Shown: positions 1 through 7,806 of the stretch, one piece after another
How positions within the stretch are numbered: the stretch's first letter is position 1
How the letters are laid out: the number at the start of each line of letters is the position of its first letter
Source: Cobetia amphilecti
GTDB lineage: Bacteria > Pseudomonadota > Gammaproteobacteria > Pseudomonadales > Halomonadaceae
Length of the DNA: 64,000 nt
Direction: 5' to 3'
NCBI RefSeq assembly: GCF_020217465.1
Contig: NZ_CP084115.1
Location: 2,356,001 to 2,420,000 of the forward strand
Made by a program: the position numbers and the translations under genes
Notes under the pieces: model-generated
Seen by the model: only the letters and a program-made list of their open reading frames with translations
What the model was told of the DNA's origin: nothing
The model's database searches: none

Positions 1-2
1 TC

Positions 3-1115
3 GGATTGGTACCCACCATCGCTCAGGACCTGAGCGTCTCTCTGCCTTCCGCTGGCCTGCTGGTCAGCCTGTATGCCGTCGGTGTCGCCATCGGCGCCCC
101 CGTGCTGACCGCCATGACCGGCCGCTTCAATCGCAAGCTGGTACTGCTGGGACTGATGGCGCTGTTCATCGCCGGCAACCTGCTGGCCTGGCAGGCACCC
201 AGCTACAGCTCGCTGATCACGGCGCGCATCCTGACTGGCCTGGCCCACGGGGTCTTCTTCTCCATCGGCTCCACCATCGCGACAAGCCTGGTGAGCAAGG
301 ACAAGGAAGCCAGTGCGATCGCCATCATGTTCACCGGCCTGACCGTGGCTCTGGTCACTGGCGTGCCGCTGGGCACCTGGATCGGTCAGCACTTCGGCTG
401 GCGCGCCACCTTCCTCGTGGTCTCGCTCCTAGGCGTGCTGGCATTGATCGGCAGCGCCATCCTGGTGCCCAACAATCTCAAGAAGAACGTACCGGCCACC
501 TTCGCCCAACAGCTCAAGGTGCTGACCCATCCGCGCCTGCTGCTGGTCTACCTGATCACCATTCTCGGCTACGGCGGCACCTTCACGGCCTTCACCTATC
601 TGGCCCCGCTGCTGCAGGACGTCAGTGGCTTCAATGAAGGTGCCATCAGTCTGATCATGCTGGTCTACGGCGTCTCGGTCGCCATTGGCAACATCCAGGG
701 CGGCAAGCTGGCCGACCGCATGGGCCCGATCCGCGCCCTGACCCTGATCTTCGGTGGCCTGATCGTCATCCTCGGCGTGCTGACCTTCACTGCCGCCAAC
801 CCGATCACCGCCGTGATCACCATCCTGATCTGGGGTGCCTTCGCCTTCGGCAACGTGCCGGGCCTGCAGGTCTACGTCGTGCAGCAGGCCGAACGCTTCG
901 TGCCGCAGGCCGTTGATGTGGCCTCCGGTCTCAACATCGCCGCCTTCAACATCGGCATCGCACTGGGCTCCATCGTCGGTGGCCAGGTGGTATCCGGGAT
1001 GGCACTGACCGACACCGCCTGGATCGGCGCGCTGATCGTCACCGCCGCCCTGCTGCTGACCCTGCTAGCCGGTCGCCTCGACAACCGTCACGCCTCTTCC
1101 ATCGCGACCGCCTGA
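3..1115 (+). CDS. MFS transporter, drug/sugar efflux type (5' end cut by window)
   Basis: Integral membrane exporter of the major facilitator superfamily, DHA1/AraJ-like group. The reading frame is open to the first base of the window, so the N-terminus, probably about 20-30 residues with part of helix 1, lies outside. The visible 371 residues give roughly 11 hydrophobic helices. The first cytoplasmic loop carries a motif-A-like stretch (G-R-F-N-R-K near residue 40), and the segment with V-T-G-V-P-L-G-T resembles motif C of H+-driven antiporters. The substrate cannot be read from sequence; relatives export drugs, sugars or amino-acid derivatives. The next gene starts about 110 bases later, beyond a GC-rich hairpin, so co-transcription is doubtful. 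Confidence 0.88.
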   Translation, partial: GLVPTIAQDLSVSLPSAGLLVSLYAVGVAIGAPVLTAMTGRFNRKLVLLGLMALFIAGNLLAWQAPSYSSLITARILTGLAHGVFFSIGSTIATSLVSKDKEASAIAIMFTGLTVALVTGVPLGTWIGQHFGWRATFLVVSLLGVLALIGSAILVPNNLKKNVPATFAQQLKVLTHPRLLLVYLITILGYGGTFTAFTYLAPLLQDVSGFNEGAISLIMLVYGVSVAIGNIQGGKLADRMGPIRALTLIFGGLIVILGVLTFTAANPITAVITILIWGAFAFGNVPGLQVYVVQQAERFVPQAVDVASGLNIAAFNIGIALGSIVGGQVVSGMALTDTAWIGALIVTAALLLTLLAGRLDNRHASSIATA

Positions 1116-1145
1116 TCCGCCGCGAAGCCTCCCGCCATCACGACC

Positions 1146-1186
1146 TGCCCCCGATTCCGACAGCTCAGCCTGCTGGCTCGGGGGCA
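1146..1186 (+). terminator. GC-rich hairpin after MFS gene
   Basis: Nine-base arms TGCCCCCGA and TCGGGGGCA enclose a smaller CAGC/GCTG pair. No T-tract follows, so it may be a weak or Rho-assisted terminator, or only an mRNA end-stabilising hairpin. Confidence 0.4.
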
Positions 1187-1223
1187 CCGTCGTCTACCCA
1201 CCTGCTTGCTGAAGGACTCCATC

Positions 1224-2138
1224 ATGATCTCCCCGACCCGCCCGCTGGATCGTCTCACTCAAGGCCCCCTGACCCTGGGCGTCGAACTGCCCCTCGACAA
1301 TGATTGGGTCCGCACTGACAGAGCCCCCTCCACGCCCTTCGGCGTGCCTGACATGCGCGCCCATGCCGAGCTGATCAAACAGGTCGACAGGCTCGGCTTC
1401 CGTGCTGCCTGGTTGCGTGACGTGCCACTGTTCGACCCCGCCTTCGGCGATGCCGGTCAGGTCTTCGAGCTGTTCACCTACCTGGGCTATCTGGCCAGTC
1501 ACACCGACAACCTGCTGCTGGGTACCGCTGCCGCGGTGCTGCCGCTGCGCCAGCCGTGGCTGGTGAGAAAGGCCGCCGCCAGCGTGCAGGCCCTGAGCGA
1601 AGACCGCCTGCTGCTGGGCGTCGCCAGTGGCGACCGACCGGCGGAATACCCGCTGTTCGGTGAGGAGTTCGCGACCCGTGGTGCCGCCTTCCGTCACGCG
1701 GTGGACGTCATCAAGGGCCAGGCGGACGACGCCCTGAGCGAAGGCCAGGCCATCCTGCCTGCCGCGACGCGTCCGCCGCTGTTGAGTGCCGGGCTCTCCC
1801 AGCAGACGCCCGAGTGGATCGGTCGCGAGATGGACGGCTGGCTGGCCTACCCGGGCACGCCGGAGGACCACATCCGCCGCGTGGCGCTCTGGCGTCAGGT
1901 CGCCGGTGACAAACCCTACGTCAGTTTCATCCACCTCAATCTGGAAGAAGATCCGCACGCCCCGGTGCGTCGTCATCGCTTCGGGTTGTCGAGTGGCCGC
2001 CTTGCCCTCATGGAAGAACTGTCGGCCATGCAGGATGCCGGGGTGAATCACATCGGCTTCCACCTGCGTCGCAATCGCCGCCCGCTCACGGAAACCCTCG
2101 AGGAACTGGGGCGTGAGGTGCTGCCGCACTTCTCATGA
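1224..2138 (+). CDS. LLM-class flavin-dependent oxidoreductase (luciferase-like, BA3436-type)
   Basis: Cytoplasmic FMN-dependent monooxygenase or reductase with the bacterial-luciferase TIM-barrel fold, 304 residues. The N-terminal pattern G-V-E-L-P-L-D-N-D-W, followed by H-A-E-L, A-A-W-L-R-D-V-P and a middle L-L-G-V-A-S-G-D-R-P segment, fits the BA3436-type subfamily, whose substrates are unknown. I chose ATG 1224 because GAAGGA sits 7 bases upstream; an in-frame TTG at 1206 has no ribosome-binding site. The gene stands alone among other oxidoreductases and a GC-rich hairpin follows it. The family assignment is firm, the reaction is not known. Confidence 0.88.
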   Translation: MISPTRPLDRLTQGPLTLGVELPLDNDWVRTDRAPSTPFGVPDMRAHAELIKQVDRLGFRAAWLRDVPLFDPAFGDAGQVFELFTYLGYLASHTDNLLLGTAAAVLPLRQPWLVRKAAASVQALSEDRLLLGVASGDRPAEYPLFGEEFATRGAAFRHAVDVIKGQADDALSEGQAILPAATRPPLLSAGLSQQTPEWIGREMDGWLAYPGTPEDHIRRVALWRQVAGDKPYVSFIHLNLEEDPHAPVRRHRFGLSSGRLALMEELSAMQDAGVNHIGFHLRRNRRPLTETLEELGREVLPHFS

Positions 2139-2161
2139 GGGCGCAAGGGTTGCACTGATCT

Positions 2162-2194
2162 GCCCGGCTGACTGAGCGCACTGGTAAGCCGGGC
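2162..2194 (+). terminator. Hairpin after LLM oxidoreductase gene
   Basis: Arms GCCCGGCT and AGCCGGGC close an 17-base loop. A second perfect palindrome, GGTCGCGCGACC at 2196-2207, follows directly. There is no U-tract, so termination efficiency is uncertain. Confidence 0.4.
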
Positions 2195-2258
2195 GGGTCG
2201 CGCGACCTGCCCCCGCCATGACGGAAAGGATTCATCGTTCACGCTGCAAGGAGATCCC

Positions 2259-3266
2259 ATGTCAGATTCCACAGAGACCACCACACAAGACATCAGTCAC
2301 AGCGCCACCCGGGCGCCCGCCTGGGTATGGCAAGGCCCGGGCGAGCCTGAGGCGCTCGAGCAGTCAGAGGTGGACATCGGCGCGCCGGGAGACAACGAGG
2401 TACTGGTCGCCACGCGTGCCATCGGCCTCAATCCCGTCGACTGGAAGTTCATGGCGATGGACAGCGAGCTGTGGCAAGCCGGTCAGATTCCCGGGGTCGA
2501 TGCCTCCGGCGAGGTGATTGCCTGCGGTGCCAATGTCAGTCACGTATCGCCGGGCGATCGCATCGCGGTCCACACCACTCTGGCGGGGCCGGGCACCTTC
2601 AGCAAACGCCTGCGTGTGCCGGCGCGCGCCGTGATGCGCCTGCCCGTCACCCTGGGCTTCAATGACGCCGCCGCCTTCCCGTGCCCGGCACTGACCGCCT
2701 GGCTTGCCATCGACAAGCTGCCCGTCAAGACCGGGCGACGCCTGCTGATCACCGGCGCCTCCGGCAGCGTGGGCCGCTGGTTGATCCAGCTGGCCAGACA
2801 GCGCAACTTCCACGTCATTGGCGTTGCCTCCGAGAAGCGCCACGCGGACCTCAAGGCGCTGGGCGCCGACGAGACGCTTGCGGACGCCGAGCAGCTGGAC
2901 GCGCCGCTCTTCGCCGTGATCGATACCGTCAATGGTGATCACGCCCAGAAGATGACCCGCCATCTGGGGGCCAATGGCCACATCGTCTGCATTCAGGACC
3001 GCCTGGAGCAGGCGGCCGCGCCGGCCTTCGATCGCGCCATCTCGCAGCACGAAGTTGCACTGGGTGCGCTGCACTGGGCGGGTGACGACGAGGACTGGGC
3101 ACGCCTGGTCGAGGCGGGGGAAGGTCTGCTTGAAGCGATCGCCGATGGCTCCATGAACCAGCCGGCGCCCTGCATCGAGCCGTTCACCGCGCTGCCGGCC
3201 TGCCTCGCCGAACTGAAGAGTGGTGAGCGTCGCGCCCTGAAATTCGTGATCACGCCCAACGAATGA
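2259..3266 (+). CDS. Zinc-independent MDR-family alcohol dehydrogenase / quinone oxidoreductase
   Basis: NAD(P)H-dependent reductase of the medium-chain dehydrogenase/reductase superfamily, 335 residues, cytoplasmic. A GroES-like N-terminal half (N-P-V-D-W-K near 58-63, P-G-V-D-A-S-G near 79-84) is followed by a Rossmann domain with nucleotide loop G-A-S-G-S-V-G at 166-172. The catalytic-zinc and structural-zinc cysteine sets are missing, so a quinone or enone reductase (zeta-crystallin-like) is more likely than a true alcohol dehydrogenase. The start is set by AAGGAG 7 bases upstream. Substrate unknown. Confidence 0.87.
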   Translation: MSDSTETTTQDISHSATRAPAWVWQGPGEPEALEQSEVDIGAPGDNEVLVATRAIGLNPVDWKFMAMDSELWQAGQIPGVDASGEVIACGANVSHVSPGDRIAVHTTLAGPGTFSKRLRVPARAVMRLPVTLGFNDAAAFPCPALTAWLAIDKLPVKTGRRLLITGASGSVGRWLIQLARQRNFHVIGVASEKRHADLKALGADETLADAEQLDAPLFAVIDTVNGDHAQKMTRHLGANGHIVCIQDRLEQAAAPAFDRAISQHEVALGALHWAGDDEDWARLVEAGEGLLEAIADGSMNQPAPCIEPFTALPACLAELKSGERRALKFVITPNE

Positions 3267-3380
3267 CGCGCATGGCGGGCGGCGCGGGATTGTTGCGCAA
3301 CCGGCACATGACTGATGCGTAGGCACGCCATTGTCGCGCCAGTTTCACAGCCCCAGTAAACACGACACAACACATGGAAA

Positions 3381-3406
3381 CGTCCCCGCCGCACTCGGCG
3401 GGAACG
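3381..3406 (+). other. 5'-UTR hairpin before aldo/keto reductase
   Basis: Eleven-base arms with one mismatch (CGTCCCCGCCG / CGGCGGGAACG) around a CACT loop lie 5 bases before the AGGAG of the next gene. It could be the end of a transcript or an RNA structure near the ribosome-binding site. No riboswitch class is recognised. Confidence 0.35.
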
Positions 3407-3423
3407 TCAACAGGAGTTATCGC

Positions 3424-4230
3424 ATGTCGACTACCCTACCAAATCCCGGCTTTGGCACCTTCCGTCTGGAAGGCGACACCCTGCGTGAGAGCATGAAGGC
3501 GGCGCTAGACGCTGGTTATCGTCACTTCGATACCGCCCAGTTCTACGGCAACGAAGCCGAAGTGGGACAGGTGCTCGCCGACAGCGGCATCCCCCGCAGC
3601 GAGCTATTCGTCACCACCAAGATCTGGTACGACCGCCTCCAGCCAGGTGATCTTGAGAAGAGCGTCGAGGAAAGCCTCGAGAAGCTTCAGATGGACTACG
3701 TCGACCTGCTGTTGATCCACTGGCCGTCACCCAATGACGAAGTCGCTATGGAGGACTACCTGCCGGCGCTCGCCAAGATGAAGGCCGAGGAGAAGACGCG
3801 ATATATCGGCATATCCAACTTCACCTGCGAGCAGATGGAACGCGCCGTCGGCATTCTGGGGCGTGATGAGCTGCTGACCAACCAAGTCGAGGTGCATCCC
3901 TTCCTGCAGAACCGCAAGGTGCTCGACAAGTGTCAGGAGCTTGGGCTGGAAGTCAGCGCCTTCATGCCGCTGGCCGTCGGCAAGGTGATGGATGACGAGA
4001 CCCTCAAGATCATCGCGGACCGCCACGGCGTCAGCCCGGCGCAGATCGCTCTGGCGTGGCTGAAGATGCAGGACATCGTGACCTTCCCGTCCTCTACGAA
4101 GCCGAAGAACATCCGCAGCAACATCGAGGCCTTCTCGCTGACGCTGACCGGCGAGGACATGGCCAAGATCGCCGAGCTGGATCGCGGCGAGCGTATCGCC
4201 AATCCGGACATTGCGCCCGACTGGGACTGA
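3424..4230 (+). CDS. Aldo/keto reductase (2,5-diketo-D-gluconate reductase-like)
   Basis: NADPH-dependent carbonyl reductase with a TIM barrel, 268 residues, similar to DkgB of E. coli. The catalytic tetrad is readable as D36, Y41 (in R-H-F-D-T-A-Q-F-Y-G), K66 (T-T-K-I-W) and H99 (L-L-L-I-H-W). The C-terminal cofactor loop F-P-S-S-T-K-P matches the usual I-P-K-S-x-x-x-x-R region only loosely. The start ATG 3424 follows AGGAG with a 7-base spacer; an upstream in-frame start at 3331 would run through the hairpin and is rejected. A strong terminator follows. Physiological substrate unknown; methylglyoxal or other small aldehydes are plausible. Confidence 0.92.
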   Translation: MSTTLPNPGFGTFRLEGDTLRESMKAALDAGYRHFDTAQFYGNEAEVGQVLADSGIPRSELFVTTKIWYDRLQPGDLEKSVEESLEKLQMDYVDLLLIHWPSPNDEVAMEDYLPALAKMKAEEKTRYIGISNFTCEQMERAVGILGRDELLTNQVEVHPFLQNRKVLDKCQELGLEVSAFMPLAVGKVMDDETLKIIADRHGVSPAQIALAWLKMQDIVTFPSSTKPKNIRSNIEAFSLTLTGEDMAKIAELDRGERIANPDIAPDWD

Positions 4231-4300
4231 TGGCCCTAAAGTCTTTGCATAACGCGATGTCAGAGCCTGCGCCTAATGCCACCAAGTCAAAGAAATGAAG

Positions 4301-4324
4301 AAGGCCTCCCGAGGGAGGCCTTTT
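4301..4324 (+). terminator. Rho-independent terminator, probably bidirectional
   Basis: Stem AAGGCCTCCC/GGGAGGCCTT with a short GA-type loop followed by TTTT. The reverse strand reads through the same stem into CTTCTT, so it can also stop the convergent SDR operon that ends at 4398. Confidence 0.85.
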
Positions 4325-4397
4325 GCGTTGCTGTCCAAGGATACTGGCAGACAGACCCCGATCCCGCTCGCACGAATTTGACGTGTTATTCGCATCC

Positions 4398-5249
4398 TCA
4401 CGCTTTATGGGAGGTAGCCCCTATCTTTTCATTCGTATGTGAGAGCGGACCGAGATGGCGTTCCATCACTTGACGCTTGCCTACCAATCCACGGTCCAAT
4501 AGTCTCGGCCACAAACTATTGAGCACACCGAAGGATCGCTCTGCCCACCCTATCGTTTGGCGCACTTGCCCACTAGCCAACTGCTTCACCACAAGTCTCG
4601 CAACGCTTTCTGGCTCATCAATGGCATTGCCCAATGCCGCGTTCATCTGCTCAACATGTTGTGGATTGATGGGAGTACGAGTTGCCCGAGGTGCAATGTA
4701 CTGTATCTTCACGGAACTGCCTGCGAGCTCTCGCGCCAATGCCTCACTGAACCCCCTGAGTCCTGCCTTCGAGGCACAATAGGCAACATTGCCAGGGTGG
4801 CCGATATGACCAAGCATCGACCCCACCAGCATCAACTGTGCTTTTTCTGCCAACGCCAGGATCGGCAAGAGCTGCTGGGTCAGCAAGATCGTGCTGGTCA
4901 AGTTGATGTCGAGCAATCGTTCCACCTTCTCGCTCGACTGTTGGGCAAACCAGCCAACCTCATTCACACCCGCCAGATGTACCACCAGAAAAGGGCGCTG
5001 AGACTGAGGACAGGTCAATAGTGCATCACTCAATGCCTCACGGGCACTGACGTGGGTCAGATCAAGTGCCAGCAAGCTGGTTACCACGCCCTTGGGCAAC
5101 TCATCACGCAATGCCTCCAACGTGTCACGACGACGCCCTACCAACCATAGTTCACAGCCGAGCCTCGCCAGCTCATGGGCCAGTGCCCGTCCTATCCCGC
5201 CACTGGCCCCTGTGATCAATACTCTGGATGCGTGAAGCGAGTGGCTCAT
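4398..5249 (-). CDS. SDR-family NAD(P)-dependent oxidoreductase (last gene of hemolysin-family operon)
   Basis: Classical short-chain dehydrogenase, 283 residues. The cofactor motif T-G-A-S-G-G-I-G-R lies near the N-terminus, H-L-A-G-V-N stands in place of the N-N-A-G strand, S-M-L-G-H-I-G precedes the catalytic Y-C-A-S-K (Y-x-x-x-K), and a long C-terminal tail may bind substrate or membrane. The start at 5249 overlaps the previous stop in an ATGA arrangement and has AAGGAGG 8 bases upstream; a longer start at 5276 is less likely. The tight coupling suggests it reduces or oxidises the product of the upstream ligase and di-iron protein. No specific substrate can be named. Confidence 0.9.
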   Translation of the reverse strand: MSHSLHASRVLITGASGGIGRALAHELARLGCELWLVGRRRDTLEALRDELPKGVVTSLLALDLTHVSAREALSDALLTCPQSQRPFLVVHLAGVNEVGWFAQQSSEKVERLLDINLTSTILLTQQLLPILALAEKAQLMLVGSMLGHIGHPGNVAYCASKAGLRGFSEALARELAGSSVKIQYIAPRATRTPINPQHVEQMNAALGNAIDEPESVARLVVKQLASGQVRQTIGWAERSFGVLNSLWPRLLDRGLVGKRQVMERHLGPLSHTNEKIGATSHKA

Positions 5250-6094
5250 GCCAACGCCTCCTTCTCCATGGCGCAATCCGCTGCAAGCGCCGCATCAGTC
5301 CAGTGGAATGCATCCTCGAGCGCAGCCTGATGGACACTGGAATAGAGATGATAGAAGGCCTTGGCGGCATGGATAATTGCCTGCTGCTCTCCTTCATCGG
5401 TGATACTGTCCATGAGGTTGGCGAAGAACTCCATGTGAGAGATATCAAGCTCGCCATGAGAAAAAAGATAGTGGAAGGCATCATCTCCGAGTCCCAGACT
5501 GTCACGCACGGCTCGTCCGGCCCCGCTGGCCACAGCAGTACTGGTCCCCTCCAGCACCAGCACCATCCCGAACATGCTGAGTGGATGACGCCGACGTATG
5601 CTGTCGTAGGCATAAGCCACCATCAGCTCGGTTGCCAACAGTGGCGCTCGTTGCACCGCCCTCTCACGAGGGACTCCCGTCGCAGCGAGATCATCCAGTA
5701 CCCAATGCTCGTGCCCCTTCTCTTCATCAATGTATTCCGCGACGGCCATACGCAGCGCGTCTCGCGAGACATGAGCGGGTTCTGACAACTGCGCCCCACA
5801 GGCCATCATGAGCGATACGGTATGGCGCACATGGTGATAGGCCTGGGCCAGGAAGGCGCGATATTCCGCCAGGGTGATCTGGCCATTCAGTGCACGGGCC
5901 ACCAGAGGACCGGACAGCAACTTCTCGCGTTCCGTGGCCGTGGCAGCGACCAACTGACGGTAGAACCCATCAGGCCGGCCATTGTCGGAGGGGATGCCAG
6001 CTCCAGAGGCAGCAGGAGTCTGACTAGCGACTTCGCCAGTATCCGCCTGCCGATTGACAGATTGGCATGATGAGACGTTGTTGTTTAAGGACAT
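5246..6094 (-). CDS. Haem-oxygenase-like di-iron protein (TenA/PqqC-fold, 'iron-containing redox enzyme')
   Basis: Predicted all-helical protein of 282 residues of the TenA/PqqC/haem-oxygenase fold, in the group now called HDO (haem-oxygenase-like di-iron oxidases/oxygenases). Candidate iron ligands are E125 and H128 (E-x-x-H in E-E-K-G-H), E182 (V-L-E-G-T-S), D217 or E215 with H220 (G-E-L-D-I-S-H), and H88/H91. As I recall UndA, the fatty-acid decarboxylase, the spacing between E-x-x-H and the next E is nearly the same. Known HDOs do oxidative decarboxylation, C-C cleavage or N-oxygenation. A polar 40-residue N-terminus precedes the fold. ATG 6094 has TGAGGA 7 bases upstream and the gene overlaps the ligase gene by about 10 bases from the GTG option at 6115. 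Confidence 0.82.
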   Translation of the reverse strand: MSLNNNVSSCQSVNRQADTGEVASQTPAASGAGIPSDNGRPDGFYRQLVAATATEREKLLSGPLVARALNGQITLAEYRAFLAQAYHHVRHTVSLMMACGAQLSEPAHVSRDALRMAVAEYIDEEKGHEHWVLDDLAATGVPRERAVQRAPLLATELMVAYAYDSIRRRHPLSMFGMVLVLEGTSTAVASGAGRAVRDSLGLGDDAFHYLFSHGELDISHMEFFANLMDSITDEGEQQAIIHAAKAFYHLYSSVHQAALEDAFHWTDAALAADCAMEKEALA

Positions 6095-6104
6095 GATCAT
6101 TTCC

Positions 6105-7805
6105 TCAGGAAGCACTGTGATGACGTGACAATACGTCAGACTCTTGGGAAGAAGAGGGGCAGGGATAAACGGTCGATGGCGTCGAGATGCGTTGAGCTAA
6201 TCGCTTGAGATCATCACCACGCCGTTCACGAATACGCGCGCGCCTGAGGCGCCCGTTATCCGTCATTTCACCACTGGCAATCGATAATGGCTGCGTGGTA
6301 TCCGGTGATGCTTCCAGTACCTGCCAGGCAACAAGTCGGGCGTAATCAGGCAAACGAGAATTGAGCAGGGTAATCGCTCGAGCAATGGCATCCTCCGTAC
6401 ACGTGGAGTCTCCGTTGAGCACCGGTGCCAGCAAGGCAATCAATCCGCATAGACCATCACCCTCCACGAAGGCCTGTCGGATACCGGGAATGAGTGCCAG
6501 CTCTGCCTCGATCCACCCTGGCGAGACATTTCGGCCCGAGGAAAGGATCAGCACGTCTCTTTGTCGCCCTTCCAGACACCAGCCCCCGGTTTCGAGACAG
6601 CGAGCAAGGTCACCACTGGGCCATGGCTGATCGGCTGACAAGGGATTCAGTTCCCCCAGATAGCCCAGCATGCGACGGCCGTGGATCATCAGCTGTCCCG
6701 TATCATCGAGTGAGAGATTCAGGCCCTCAAGCGGCTGCCCGACACTGTCAATTTCGCCTTTTTCCTCCCCAGGTAACGACAGACACACCACGGACCCCAA
6801 TTCCGACAAGCCATATCCCTGGGCGACCGGCAGGCCAAGCCTTATGGCACGCGCCAGCAGCGAAGCGGGGACCTTGGCTCCACCGACCGCGACCAGCGTC
6901 AGTGAGTTGCGCCAAGGTGACTCAATCGGTGAGCTCTCACACAATGCAACCAATACCTGCAGCAGATTAGGGACCAGAATCAGGCTCTGGGGCCGACGTT
7001 CATCAAGCCAGGATTCAAGCGTCAGGGCATTGAGCCCTCCACTACCAATCAATCCAGTGCAACTAGCGGTATCCACGATGGCGCAGCGGCCTTGCCACAG
7101 TGCCAGCAGACCACCAGCGAGGTTCTCCAGTAGCACTGCCAGCGGCAGGAGAACGCCATGCCGCTTGAGCGTCACGGGCTCCAATCGTGCCGATAGACCC
7201 TCAAGAACCTTTTCAAGATGCTCAAGCGACAGACAGACTCCCTTGGGCGCCCCTGTCGTCCCAGAAGTGAACGTGATCAATGCAGTGCCGGCTGGGACGG
7301 CAGCAGGGACGGATGAGCGCTGTATCAGATAGACCGCCTCACCCTTTTCCAGCGACAGACAGCGGGACCTCCATTCGCCCTCGCCAATCTCATGATCCAG
7401 CTGAGCATGCCATGACTCATCGGCCAGACTCTCATTGGAAACTTCTAAATTGACCAGACGAGTCAACGCCCCCGGTTCAGCGCTCGCGATGGCATCAAGT
7501 GCCGTAGTAGCCAACAGATGTTGGCACTGTTCGGAACTGAAGAAATTCGCAATAGGGGTAACGACAATACCCGCCCGCCAGGCGGCAAGTTGGATGACAA
7601 GCCACTGCGGACTGTTGTCCCCCGCCAACCCCAGATGGCGAATACCAACGGCATTGAAGGCGCCTCCAAGTACCTCGATCGCCTCCCATAGTTGCTTTGC
7701 CGTGTAATCTCGATCCTCATGGATGGCATCGCGCCCTATCAGCAAGACTCGCGCAGGGTCGACCTCGGACAGGAGCTCTAGCGTCTCCAGCAGTCGTGAG
7801 TTCAC
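6105..7805 (-). CDS. AMP-dependent synthetase/ligase (ANL superfamily)
   Basis: Adenylate-forming enzyme, 566 residues, that would activate a carboxylic acid, likely a fatty or aryl acid, as acyl-AMP and then acyl-CoA or acyl-carrier. Motif A3 (T-F-T-S-G-T-T-G-A-P-K-G) is at 178-189, A5 reads Y-G-L-S-E-L-G-S, A7 reads S-G-D-L-A-R and A8 reads R-Q-R-D-V-L-I-L-S-S-G-R-N-V. In the A10 region the usual catalytic lysine (G-K) is replaced: T-D-N-G-R-L-R-R. It starts with GTG right after the stop of the hemolysin-family gene, with GGAGG about 10 bases upstream. Being second of four coupled genes, it probably supplies an activated acyl group to partner enzymes. The substrate class is an inference. 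Confidence 0.88.
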   Translation of the reverse strand: MNSRLLETLELLSEVDPARVLLIGRDAIHEDRDYTAKQLWEAIEVLGGAFNAVGIRHLGLAGDNSPQWLVIQLAAWRAGIVVTPIANFFSSEQCQHLLATTALDAIASAEPGALTRLVNLEVSNESLADESWHAQLDHEIGEGEWRSRCLSLEKGEAVYLIQRSSVPAAVPAGTALITFTSGTTGAPKGVCLSLEHLEKVLEGLSARLEPVTLKRHGVLLPLAVLLENLAGGLLALWQGRCAIVDTASCTGLIGSGGLNALTLESWLDERRPQSLILVPNLLQVLVALCESSPIESPWRNSLTLVAVGGAKVPASLLARAIRLGLPVAQGYGLSELGSVVCLSLPGEEKGEIDSVGQPLEGLNLSLDDTGQLMIHGRRMLGYLGELNPLSADQPWPSGDLARCLETGGWCLEGRQRDVLILSSGRNVSPGWIEAELALIPGIRQAFVEGDGLCGLIALLAPVLNGDSTCTEDAIARAITLLNSRLPDYARLVAWQVLEASPDTTQPLSIASGEMTDNGRLRRARIRERRGDDLKRLAQRISTPSTVYPCPSSSQESDVLSRHHSAS

Positions 7806-7806
7806 C

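Noticed and set aside
1194-2129. Long minus-strand frame opposite the LLM oxidoreductase
   Set aside because: It mirrors the real gene, is rich in Arg/Gln/His/Gly with no family features or ribosome-binding site; high GC keeps antisense frames open.
3381-3420. Riboswitch before the aldo/keto reductase
   Set aside because: Only a single hairpin with no conserved core of a known class.
5246-6094. Naming this gene tenA (thiaminase II)
   Set aside because: It shares the fold but shows a di-iron ligand set and has no thiamine genes nearby.
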